Shown: one piece after another, positions 1 through 11,754 of the stretch | Position numbering within the stretch: position 1 is the stretch's first letter | Layout of the letters: each line of letters opens with the position of its first letter | Origin: Tigriopus japonicus | Taxonomy: Eukaryota > Arthropoda > Copepoda > Harpacticoida > Harpacticidae | DNA: 64,000 nucleotides | Assembly (NCBI GenBank): GCA_010645155.1 | Contig: CM021321.1 | Location: 5,287,742 to 5,351,741 of the forward strand | Direction of reading: 5' to 3' | Made by a program: the position numbers and the translations under genes | The notes under the pieces: generated by a model | Databases searched by the model: none | What the model saw: the letters and a program-made list of their open reading frames with translations, nothing else | Told to the model about the DNA's origin: nothing

Positions 1-22
1 TTTTGTCCTTTTCTCTCAATAG

Positions 23-1369
23 GATGAGTATGGTAATAAGGTGGATCCACCGTTGGATCCCAAGGATGAGCGGCTTTTGGAAGAAGACATGTCGGACAAG
101 ACGGATGCCAAACGATCGCAACGTCATGCTCAAATCTTGTCTTGGATGCGAAGGCCGGATTACATCTCGACGGAACAAACCCGCTATCAGCCCACCACCA
201 TCGAGAAGATCGAGTCCAAAGTGGGCTTTGCTGTGCGCAAGAAAATGGGCAACGTTCAACCCATTTTCATGGACCGTGAGGCTCAAGTGGCGGCCATCGA
301 GAAAACCTTTGAGGATGCCAAAATTCCTATTGAAAAGCACTATTCCAAGGCAGGCGTGTATCCGGTTGATGTGGTGCCCATCCTGCCCGATGACAAGATG
401 TGGAAGTATCCTTGCGCTCAGGTGAGTCCACTTGCGATAGAGTGGCCATGAATACGTACTCAAAATCTTAACCGATGACTCTCCATTTAGGTCATTTTTG
501 ACTCGGATCCGGCTCCACAAGTAGAAGGCGCGGGTAATCCTGTCCAACAGAACGAAATGATGTCTCAGGCCATGATTCGGGGAGTGATGGATGAATCGGG
601 CGAGCAGTTCGTGGCTTATTTCTTACCCACCATTGAGAACATGGAGAAACGAGCCGAAGACATGGTCGAGGGTCGAGAGTACGATGAAGAGGGTTCTTAC
701 GAGTACAAAATGTTCCGTGAGTACAATTGGAACGTTAAAAGTAAGGCCACCAAAGGCTACGAGGAGAATTTCTTCTTCATTGTTCGCGAGGATGGTGTGT
801 TCTACAATGAGTTGGAGACCAGGTAATGGAGTCATTCAATTTTATCTCATCGACCCCCTCGAAATAAAGAGAGACCTTGGCAACCTTTGTTGTTCTTTTT
901 TTCAGAGTACGATTAAGCAAAAGGCGTCTAAAGGCCGGCCAACAACCATCCAATTCCAAGTTAGTGGTCAAGCACCGTCCCTTGGGCAAACAAGAGCATA
1001 AGATGCAGCGATACAGAGAGAAGTACTTGGAACCTCCCAATGAGGAAGATGAGGAGATGAGCGAGGACGAAGAAGAAGAGGAAGCCGAGGACATGATTAA
1101 AGACACCGAAAACGACGACGAAGTTCAATCACGCTCTCGATCCTCTTCACCGGCTCGTTCTCGAAGTCGCTCGAAATCTGGTTCTGTCGCTTCATCACGA
1201 TCACGTTCCATTTCTCGTTCCCGCTCCAGATCCGTGTCCAGATCAAGATCAAGGTCCCGATCTCGCTCCAAATCGGGGTCTGTTCAAAGTAGAGCGGCCA
1301 GTCGGTCCGTGTCCAAATCGCCTTCTCGTTCCCGTTCCGTATCTCGCTCAGTGTCTCGATCTCGCTCGG
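23..1369 (+). CDS. PAF1: RNA polymerase II-associated factor 1 (PAF1), partial at both ends
   Basis: Subunit of the nuclear PAF1 elongation complex, which couples Pol II transcription to histone modification. Three exons are visible: 23-421, 491-822 and 906 to the gap at 1370. Each junction has a GT donor and an AG acceptor, and the reading frame continues across them. Family landmarks in order are [76 protein letters not shown] and [17 protein letters not shown]. An acidic stretch and then dense Arg-Ser dipeptides follow, where human PAF1 has an acidic Ser-rich tail; the strong RS character looks lineage-specific. The N-terminus lies upstream of the window and the stop codon lies in the N gap. 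Family assignment is very secure. Confidence 0.95.
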
Positions 1370-2359
1370 NNNNNNNNNNNNNNNNNNNNNNNNNNNNNNN
1401 NNNNNNNNNNNNNNNNNNNNNNNNNNNNNNNNNNNNNNNNNNNNNNNNNNNNNNNNNNNNNNNNNNNNNNNNNNNNNNNNNNNNNNNNNNNNNNNNNNNN
1501 NNNNNNNNNNNNNNNNNNNNNNNNNNNNNNNNNNNNNNNNNNNNNNNNNNNNNNNNNNNNNNNNNNNNNNNNNNNNNNNNNNNNNNNNNNNNNNNNNNNN
1601 NNNNNNNNNNNNNNNNNNNNNNNNNNNNNNNNNNNNNNNNNNNNNNNNNNNNNNNNNNNNNNNNNNNNNNNNNNNNNNNNNNNNNNNNNNNNNNNNNNNN
1701 NNNNNNNNNNNNNNNNNNNNNNNNNNNNNNNNNNNNNNNNNNNNNNNNNNNNNNNNNNNNNNNNNNNNNNNNNNNNNNNNNNNNNNNNNNNNNNNNNNNN
1801 NNNNNNNNNNNNNNNNNNNNNNNNNNNNNNNNNNNNNNNNNNNNNNNNNNNNNNNNNNNNNNNNNNNNNNNNNNNNNNNNNNNNNNNNNNNNNNNNNNNN
1901 NNNNNNNNNNNNNNNNNNNNNNNNNNNNNNNNNNNNNNNNNNNNNNNNNNNNNNNNNNNNNNNNNNNNNNNNNNNNNNNNNNNNNNNNNNNNNNNNNNNN
2001 NNNNNNNNNNNNNNNNNNNNNNNNNNNNNNNNNNNNNNNNNNNNNNNNNNNNNNNNNNNNNNNNNNNNNNNNNNNNNNNNNNNNNNNNNNNNNNNNNNNN
2101 NNNNNNNNNNNNNNNNNNNNNNNNNNNNNNNNNNNNNNNNNNNNNNNNNNNNNNNNNNNNNNNNNNNNNNNNNNNNNNNNNNNNNNNNNNNNNNNNNNNN
2201 NNNNNNNNNNNNNNNNNNNNNNNNNNNNNNNNNNNNNNNNNNNNNNNNNNNNNNNNNNNNNNNNNNNNNNNNNNNNNNNNNNNNNNNNNNNNNNNNNNNN
2301 NNNNNNNNNNNNNNNNNNNNNNNNNNNNNNNNNNNNNNNNNNNNNNNNNNNNNNNNNNN
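1370..2359. other. Assembly gap (990 N)
   Basis: Unbroken run of N beginning inside the PAF1 Arg-Ser repeat and ending inside the next gene. The repetitive RS codons probably caused the break. The gap must hold the PAF1 stop codon and the first part of the FBXO22-like gene. Confidence 1.
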
Positions 2360-3259
2360 GTGGACCGATTATTACCCGCTCAATGCCGATCGGTGTCCAT
2401 GATGGCTCCGGGAATCGTGGTTATGGACCCGTTTAGTCGAAAGCCATTAGAAATTGAAAATATCGACCGACAAACCCCGGCCCTGTCCATGATTGCCTTT
2501 CCGGATCTGCCGCAATGTCAAATCGTTCCGTTCAATATCTCCGAAGATTTTGAAGCCATCAAGGAAGTGTTGTGCGGAACCGCCACCCGAGTTACACCTT
2601 CGCAAATTGGCGAGTTATCGCTGAAAAAGATCACCCAAGGACAAATTGAAGATCTCTCGACCATCAAGGGCTTAATTTTATTGTCCGATGGGCATACCAT
2701 ACAGCATAGTGTCGAGCTAATACGCGCCATTTCGCAACACACCCAAGGGAAATTTGCTTTAGCCGGAGGTTTGGGCCATTTGGCCCGTTGTTCTTCGGAA
2801 GAGGAGACCCGAGATTTGGCGACATTGTTCGAATCTCGACGGTGGGACTTTGTCAGTCCCGGCAAGATAACCAATCGCACCTCGGGTTTGATTTTCGCCG
2901 GGTCCAACGTGAAAATGGCGTCCCACATTTTGAACCAATCCATCCGAGCCGAGAAGAAGGTTCGAGCCATCTTGTCCGAGTTTAAGACCTCTGGACTCAA
3001 CTTGATGAATGCCGTGGGATTCATGTTTGCTTGCACCGGGCGCGGCAAAGGATTTTATCGGGGCAAAAAGAACATGGAATCCGGGATCTTTCATGAGCTC
3101 TATCCGAATATTCCGTTGATAGGCATCTTTGGAAATGGAGAGATTGGGCTAGATTTCTGCGCGTCATCAGCTCAATCGAAACCACCGCCGTCTATTAGCC
3201 AAGGCAAATGTATTCTTTCTTACACATCTGTGTTTATAATTGTGTCGTTTGATAGTTGA
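2360..3259 (+). CDS. FBXO22: F-box only protein 22-like, FIST C domain (5' end in gap)
   Basis: FBXO22 is a substrate receptor of SCF (CUL1) ubiquitin ligases; its C-terminal half is a FIST-type domain. The visible 299 codons match that half: APGIVVMDP near the start, FALAGGLGHL, then GFMFACTGRGKGFYRGKKN and IPLIGIFGNGEIGLDF, which correspond to the strongly conserved motifs of vertebrate FBXO22. The frame is open from the first base after the N gap, so the F-box and roughly 150-170 residues are missing from view. The last 40 residues (after GLDF) are poorly conserved apart from a LSYTS motif, so an unseen 3' intron is possible. No intron is visible in the part shown. The stop is TGA at 3257-3259. 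Confidence 0.88.
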   Translation: MDRLLPAQCRSVSMMAPGIVVMDPFSRKPLEIENIDRQTPALSMIAFPDLPQCQIVPFNISEDFEAIKEVLCGTATRVTPSQIGELSLKKITQGQIEDLSTIKGLILLSDGHTIQHSVELIRAISQHTQGKFALAGGLGHLARCSSEEETRDLATLFESRRWDFVSPGKITNRTSGLIFAGSNVKMASHILNQSIRAEKKVRAILSEFKTSGLNLMNAVGFMFACTGRGKGFYRGKKNMESGIFHELYPNIPLIGIFGNGEIGLDFCASSAQSKPPPSISQGKCILSYTSVFIIVSFDS

Positions 3260-3405
3260 AGATTGCGAAAAAATGAATTCCATTTTTCAGACGAATGTCC
3301 CTCACAAATTGATTGGCCTGCAATTATGATTGTACGTCACGTATTTTGTTATCCTTTCAGATGTTTTAATGTTGTGGAAAATAAGACGATTTGAATACTT
3401 CCAGG

Positions 3406-4122
3406 ATGAGGATTACGCCCACCAAGATCCTGAACGCAATCATATTGGTCGTTTTGTTTTCCCTAGTGGTGCTCATTTTTCAAAACTCACCCAGTGCAAT
3501 ACTTGCGAGCCCAAAATTTCGTCAGACCTGTCATATGTCAGAAATGTTTCAGAAGAACCTTCAGAAGCTAGTCCATACCAGTCACAGAATCTTAGAGACC
3601 TTGAATCTCCGTCATTTCCTTTGCTATTCGAGTCTTTTCGGTCAAATCCGCACATCTTCTATCTTGCCGTGGGAGAAGAAAGCCGAATTGTGCGTGTTTA
3701 ATGAAGAGATTGCCAAATATGACGAGCTATTTCTTCGCCGGAGATTTGCCAAAAGTGGCCTTGATCTAGAATACAACTCTTCAGACGGGAAATATACCGT
3801 TACCGTCTTAGATGTGCCCAATGACACGTTTGACGTGGACTTCCACGGAGAATTGTACCTGATCGTGTTCGCTCTCGACAAGGATATTCGATCATCCGAA
3901 GAGCTCATGTATCACCGGATTGGTTGGCAAAGACGAATTCTCCCGCCCGATTGCGACTACAGCACCGCTTTGGAATGTTTTCCCGAGCGATTGGCTCAAG
4001 AGCCCTTACCTCTTAAGCTTTTTGGGGACGACTCGGTACCGGTTCCGCGGGAAGGGTTCGAATTGCAAAAGTATCATTATGCCGAGGATTGGTGGCAAGA
4101 AGTGAAGCCACTCAATTGCTAA
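3406..4122 (+). CDS. Putative LicD/fukutin-like type II membrane protein
   Basis: 238 residues. The first ATG in frame (3406) gives MRITPTK followed by a hydrophobic span at residues 8-26 (ILNAIILVVLFSLVVLIF), so a type II Golgi/ER membrane protein is likely. The lumenal part has a segment like the LicD/FKTN/FKRP nucleotidyltransferase fold: a helix with LETLNLRHFLCYSSLFGQIR followed by ILPWEKKAEL, where family members have LPWDxDxD. The catalytic aspartates are not recognisable here (KKAEL), so the protein may be inactive or only distantly related. The C-terminus is basic/aromatic (YHYAEDWWQEVKPLNC). A possible AG acceptor lies 2 bp before the ATG (CCAG at 3401-3404), so an upstream exon cannot be excluded. 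AATAAA lies at 4236-4241. Alternative reading: an unrelated lineage-specific membrane protein. Confidence 0.5.
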   Translation: MRITPTKILNAIILVVLFSLVVLIFQNSPSAILASPKFRQTCHMSEMFQKNLQKLVHTSHRILETLNLRHFLCYSSLFGQIRTSSILPWEKKAELCVFNEEIAKYDELFLRRRFAKSGLDLEYNSSDGKYTVTVLDVPNDTFDVDFHGELYLIVFALDKDIRSSEELMYHRIGWQRRILPPDCDYSTALECFPERLAQEPLPLKLFGDDSVPVPREGFELQKYHYAEDWWQEVKPLNC

Positions 4123-4555
4123 TTCCAAAATCACTCCGAACTTCTCAATTTTATCAATTATCAGAATTATCAATGCAAGCAACGCGTTCAAACTTTCCAT
4201 TCCGTGAAAAAAACATGGTTGTAAAAATCTAGGACAATAAAGACTTTACAAAAGACGAAGAAATTGCGAGAGCAAATTGGGTCATAGTGCCGTTGTTCCT
4301 TTCCGTCATTGAGAATGGCATTACAAGAGAAGTCAGGAAGGCTTACCAAACGGGATTAAAACTGGCATTCCATTTTTTAGTGGATGGATGTTTTGAATAT
4401 TTTTTTTTGTTTAAATAAAGCCAATTCCTTCCCAATGAACTGCACTAAGTATGCTCATCCCGGTTATGGTTGTATAACATTTATGCCTAAAATAACCACA
4501 CATATTTCAATGACAAATGCACTCCAATTGGAATTCTGGGTCTCGGGGTCTCTCT
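4123..4555. other. 3' intergenic stretch between convergent genes
   Basis: About 430 bp between the stop of the LicD-like gene (+) and the stop of TRAPPC3 (-). It contains the AATAAA at 4236 for the upstream gene. TTTATT is absent close to the TRAPPC3 stop, so its poly(A) signal is not obvious. Nothing else recognised. Confidence 0.6.
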
Positions 4556-5098
4556 TCAATCATCCCCCGGAGGTACACTATCCTCGATCCGTCGCAAGAA
4601 CTTGATCCGAAGCTCGGTGACATTATCGCCCTTGAGCGTATCCTGAACGAACCAACAGGCCACCTCGATATGCACCATTTCCAGGGCTCCTCGGATGGCC
4701 CCGGCCAAGATATTGGCATATCGGAGGTTGTAACAGTGATCGGGCAACTCGACGAACTCGGCCACGGGATTCGTTTCAAAGATGAGCGAGAATTCGTCCG
4801 AGGTGGAGCTCCAACTCGTGACCGTGGGCGAAAGATTCAGGAACAACTTGAATGCCAACTGGATCTTGTCGGCCGTCTCGCGGAAATCGTGACATTTGCC
4901 GCTGTTGGTGCGACATAGAAAGTCCTCGACCAAACGGATGCCGATGTTGTAGCCCATCTTCTCGAGCTGCTTGTTCACGTCGTCCACGTTCTCGTAATCC
5001 TTGAGGATTTGAGCCACTAGTGCGCCGTAGGTCAGCGAAAACAGCTCACCACTCACTTTCTTGGGATCGAGATTGCCGCGACCGCCCAAACGAGCCAT
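4556..5098 (-). CDS. TRAPPC3: Trafficking protein particle complex subunit 3 (Bet3)
   Basis: Core TRAPP subunit that helps tether ER-derived vesicles and supports Rab1/Ypt1 exchange at the Golgi. Single exon, 180 residues, the same length as human TRAPPC3. Motifs: SGELFSLTYGALVAQILKDYEN, VNKQLEKMGYNIGIRLVEDFL, GKCHDFRETADKIQLAFK, DEFSLIFETNP, EFVELPD, GALEMVHIEV and FVQDTLKGDNVTELRIKFLRRIED. Cys69 sits in the KCHDF motif, equivalent to the buried palmitoylated cysteine of Bet3. I chose the ATG at 5098 because MARLGGRGN matches the family's start; 30 more codons are open upstream but unlike Bet3. It is convergent with the LicD-like gene. Confidence 0.97.
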   Translation of the reverse strand: MARLGGRGNLDPKKVSGELFSLTYGALVAQILKDYENVDDVNKQLEKMGYNIGIRLVEDFLCRTNSGKCHDFRETADKIQLAFKLFLNLSPTVTSWSSTSDEFSLIFETNPVAEFVELPDHCYNLRYANILAGAIRGALEMVHIEVACWFVQDTLKGDNVTELRIKFLRRIEDSVPPGDD

Positions 5099-6797
5099 GA
5101 TGCTCGGATCAATCCGGACAAAGAGAGAGGGAGATTTTGGGAAGGGGGAGTTGAGAAAGAGAGAGACGTTTTTGTAGATGACAATCAAAATAATAGGCGG
5201 GTTTCACGCAACCTCGACCAAGACAGAAAGCACAAGTGAAATGTAGTCACCCTGAAAAGTAAGTAGGTTTTTTTTTGTGTTGATATATCCTGACATGACC
5301 TAACTAAGAATATACTTGAACCTTTGTTAGGTAAGAATGTATTCAAACCTATCATTCTCACAGAAAATGAAACGAATTACAGAGTAACGCAACATTGGCT
5401 AATTTGTTCAAATGGCAAATCCGTTTATTTAATGCGAAGCTGTAATGTGAAAGATTCTCTTTTAAGATGAGACTAGAATTAAATCATGTTCAATGTGCAC
5501 TACATCCTTTTGAGTTAAACTGGAATTGATTAACAAAAAGAATAAGGAGGCACGCAAAAGTTCGCACACCAAAAATTTTAGTGGCACACTGAAGTTAACG
5601 CATGGAAAAGAAATTGGCTTACAAAAGTGATAAATACCAGATGGTCAAAGATACTTCAAACGGCATGAAATCGTTTGATGCATCAAGTTGCCTTTTTCAT
5701 GCACCTTTTCAGAATTTACCCCATCTTTTTCTCGTTTTTTGAATAGACAAACCTCATGGCTCCGAGTTTTCCTCTGATGGTGGCGCTGTTTCGGCTGTGC
5801 ATTTTATTTACGCCGTGAACCACTCTCTTGGCTCGAGGTCGATCACCTTCACGGGCTAGCCTAGGTCATGCAATGGCTAAAATGGCCGGAGAAGGAGTAA
5901 GTGCTGCTAGATTTGAAAAACATGGCTAATTAGAGAGATTTTAAAGGGTCAGAATTAGCAAAAATAAGGAAAAATATTTGCATTTATTTGCTTTATATTT
6001 TTGTTTCCTTTTGGGCTACCATAATAAAATTGTTTCTTTTTCGTACAAAATATTTTGGTCTGCAAACATGCTTGGGCTCGTTCTTTTCCTTGGAAAATCA
6101 TGACTATTTAAAGGACAGATATAAATTTTAAAAAAAATAGTTTTTCGATCTGACAAAACCTTTAAATGTTTTCCTTCCATTCCAATCTCCTGAAATGTAA
6201 AGAAATAAAATTAAAAAACCTAAACAGGTTATAAGGTCCAAACAGTCCAAAGAATTGAAGGGTTCAAGGGGAAAAAAAACAAACAATCCTGACTGATTAT
6301 CGGTCATCAGAAAATAGTCACGCCCCATTTGGTTGTTTCCTCGTCTTCTCCGACATTTTTACGGTCCAGTGTGTATACTCTTCTAAGTATAGTAGCTACA
6401 GTTCAAATCTTGGTGAGCTTCTTTCGTTGGCACATTTCGTTCCTTTTACTTGCCATTGAAAGCACCAAATTTTAGCAACACTGACTTCGGTGGCGACGAG
6501 CCACTTCTTAACTTCTCTCAAGGGAAACAACCAAAGATTAGCGAGAGAAACCAGAGGATAGTTGGTTAGTTAGCTAACCAAGTAACTCTTGCGGACGATC
6601 AACGTGCTCCTTAATCCGATTGGGCTTCTCCTCCTCTCGGATTTGCATCAGCCATCCATCAATCCATCCATCCATCAATCGATCATTGATGGGTCTTCTT
6701 GATTCTCGCCTCGTTGTCCCTTAGTGGGTTGGTAAATAGAGAGATTGATTCATTGGGATGCCCTGGGTGGGCCGGTGGAGATCATTGAGAATCCATC
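5099..6797. other. Intergenic region between divergent TRAPPC3 and TIMM10B
   Basis: 1.7 kb, AT-rich, with no recognisable gene. It should hold the promoters and 5' UTRs of TRAPPC3 (-) and TIMM10B (+). A short ATG-containing stretch at 5874-5896 runs into a GTAAGT donor (5897-5902) and could be a small first exon, but no partner exon is evident. Confidence 0.5.
6652..6683. repeat. (ATCC)n-type microsatellite
   Basis: Short run of CATC/CATCCATC units upstream of TIMM10B, probably in its 5' UTR or promoter. Confidence 0.7.
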
Positions 6798-7169
6798 ATG
6801 GCCGTTGAGGACCCCACTGCCCGTGGTGTGACGCCTACCGACCCGAATCCCGCCCTCCTGCCCCGCCCCACGTCGTCGTTGCCCGTGGATGAAGAGCAGG
6901 TGGCCACTTTCCGCAGTTTCTTCCAGACCTACAACCGCATCTCGGAATATTGCTTCGGCACGTGCGTTTGGGATTTCGGCACATCCGCTTTGCGCTCTCG
7001 GGAAGAGCGATGCTTGAACCGGTGTACCTCGCATTATTTACAAATGACCAAGGCCATTGGACACGTGTTCGCTGAAGGACAGACCCATCTCTTGTTAGGC
7101 GGAACCGCCACGGCAGCGCCCGAATCCGTACCCGTTGTCGTTCCGGAAGCCGCCACGTCCGTGGTTTGA
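6798..7169 (+). CDS. TIMM10B: Small Tim chaperone, TIMM10B/Tim9b type
   Basis: 123 residues. Small TIM proteins chaperone hydrophobic precursors through the mitochondrial intermembrane space to the TIM22 complex. The twin CX3C motif is present: CFGTC (about residue 53) and CLNRC (about residue 75). The preceding FFQTYNRISEYCF resembles FLxxYNRMTELCF of human TIMM10B, and the QMTKAIGHVFAEGQ region follows the second motif. The N-terminus (about 35 residues, Pro-rich) is longer than in TIM9/TIM10, and the C-terminal Ala/Val/Pro tail also fits the TIMM10B type. Single exon; the ATG at 6798 is the first in frame. It is followed 74 bp later by the PI3-kinase start on the same strand, so the two genes are very tightly spaced. 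Confidence 0.88.
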   Translation: MAVEDPTARGVTPTDPNPALLPRPTSSLPVDEEQVATFRSFFQTYNRISEYCFGTCVWDFGTSALRSREERCLNRCTSHYLQMTKAIGHVFAEGQTHLLLGGTATAAPESVPVVVPEAATSVV

Positions 7170-7243
7170 TTGTGGATCATTGGGTAGTTGATTGGTCAGA
7201 CTTGGGAGGGTGGGGCTGGATTGGGGGCGGGTAGTGGGCCAGG

Positions 7244-10701
<3,458 letters not shown>

Positions 10702-11052
10702 TTGTCGTGTAGTGATGTGATTTGTGTCGGCTTATTGCTGAATGCCATTGCTGCTACCGCTTTTGCCGCAAATATCAACATTATTTTTTGGGAAAAGAAA
10801 CAAATCGTGTTAGTCAGAAAACCCGCCCAACCTTCATTCCGAAGGGGGCTTGTTGAGTAATCGTGTGCGTTAACGTCTGGAGGAAAGCTAAAACTACCTG
10901 TTGAGATTGATTATTTAACCTCCTCAAGAGATCGAGTTGAGAACGTGCTCGGATTTTACATGAAACTACTATTCATTTATTCAGTACTCTTAAAATAAAG
11001 AAACCATGTTTCAATTTGCGATCTCGCCTCCGAAATATTAGTCCGTTCAAAT
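10702..11052. other. Spacer between the PI3-kinase gene and the EF-hand gene
   Basis: About 350 bp with the PI3-kinase 3' UTR and its AATAAA at 10994. The next gene starts only 53 bp after that signal, so its promoter must overlap this 3' UTR. Confidence 0.6.
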
Positions 11053-11685
11053 ATGGGGTGTGGACCGACGAAACCGAAGCTTTCAAGCGATCATTTACAT
11101 ATGATCCAAGACATTGCCAACGATACGGGTTTTACGCCCAAAGTGGTCCAACACCTCTATTTGCAATTCGAGAACTTGGACAAATCCAAAAATGGCTTCT
11201 TGGCTGCAGATGATCTATTGGACATTCCGGCTTTAGCCGTCAATCCATTGTTTGAATCTCTGATTGTGGCTCTCCACAGAGAAGCCACCACCGAAAATGA
11301 TATTGAAAATCAGATAGGTTCATGTTTGCCGATCGATTTCCACAGCGCCCAAATCTCATTCCCTTCCTTTGTCAAAGCCTTGGCTAGATTTGGGCCGCTT
11401 CAATCCCAGAGTGGATTGAATCCAAAATATTGTAGTATTGAAGGGAAACTTCAATTCCTATTTCGGATGTTCGATTTGTCGGGCACGGGAAGAGTTGATA
11501 TGAAAGACATCATCAACTTGCTCAGGATGCTTGTTCCGAATGTTGAAGATGATACCTTGGAGGAATACGCTGAAAGCGTTTTCTTAGAGCTCTCGAATAA
11601 TCGAGAGTATGTCACTTGGGATGATTTCCAACAAAGCCCAATACTTCGTGAGATTGCCAAGGACATGTACTTCAGGATCTTTTGA
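11053..11685 (+). CDS. Calcineurin B homologous protein-like EF-hand protein
   Basis: 210 residues, single exon. It begins MGCGPT, fitting the N-myristoylation rule (Gly2, Thr6), with Cys3 available for acylation. GFTPKVVQHLYLQFENLD and IPALAVNPLFESLIVAL align with the CHP family (GFSxxQIxRLYxRFxxLD, IPELAINPLGDRIINAF). CHPs bind Na+/H+ exchangers and other targets. Two readable EF loops are seen: DKSKNGFLAADD (about 45-56) and DLSGTGRVDMKD (about 140-151). Both have Asp rather than Glu at position 12, which may lower Ca2+ affinity. The second and fourth hands are degenerate. The protein diverges from CHP1 over its second half, and a divergent calcineurin B remains possible. Confidence 0.7.
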   Translation: MGCGPTKPKLSSDHLHMIQDIANDTGFTPKVVQHLYLQFENLDKSKNGFLAADDLLDIPALAVNPLFESLIVALHREATTENDIENQIGSCLPIDFHSAQISFPSFVKALARFGPLQSQSGLNPKYCSIEGKLQFLFRMFDLSGTGRVDMKDIINLLRMLVPNVEDDTLEEYAESVFLELSNNREYVTWDDFQQSPILREIAKDMYFRIF

Positions 11686-11754
11686 TCAGTATATTTCGAG
11701 GGTTGTTTCTAGCTCTGATTAAATTTATGATATTAAACTGGATCACATCCATTA

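Noticed and set aside
877..2436. Single open frame running through the N gap from PAF1 into FBXO22
   Set aside because: N bases are translated as unknown, so the continuity is artificial; the frame after the gap is not the FBXO22 frame.
5862..5902. Possible tiny first exon ending at a GTAAGT donor
   Set aside because: No matching acceptor exon or homologous peptide; only a few codons.
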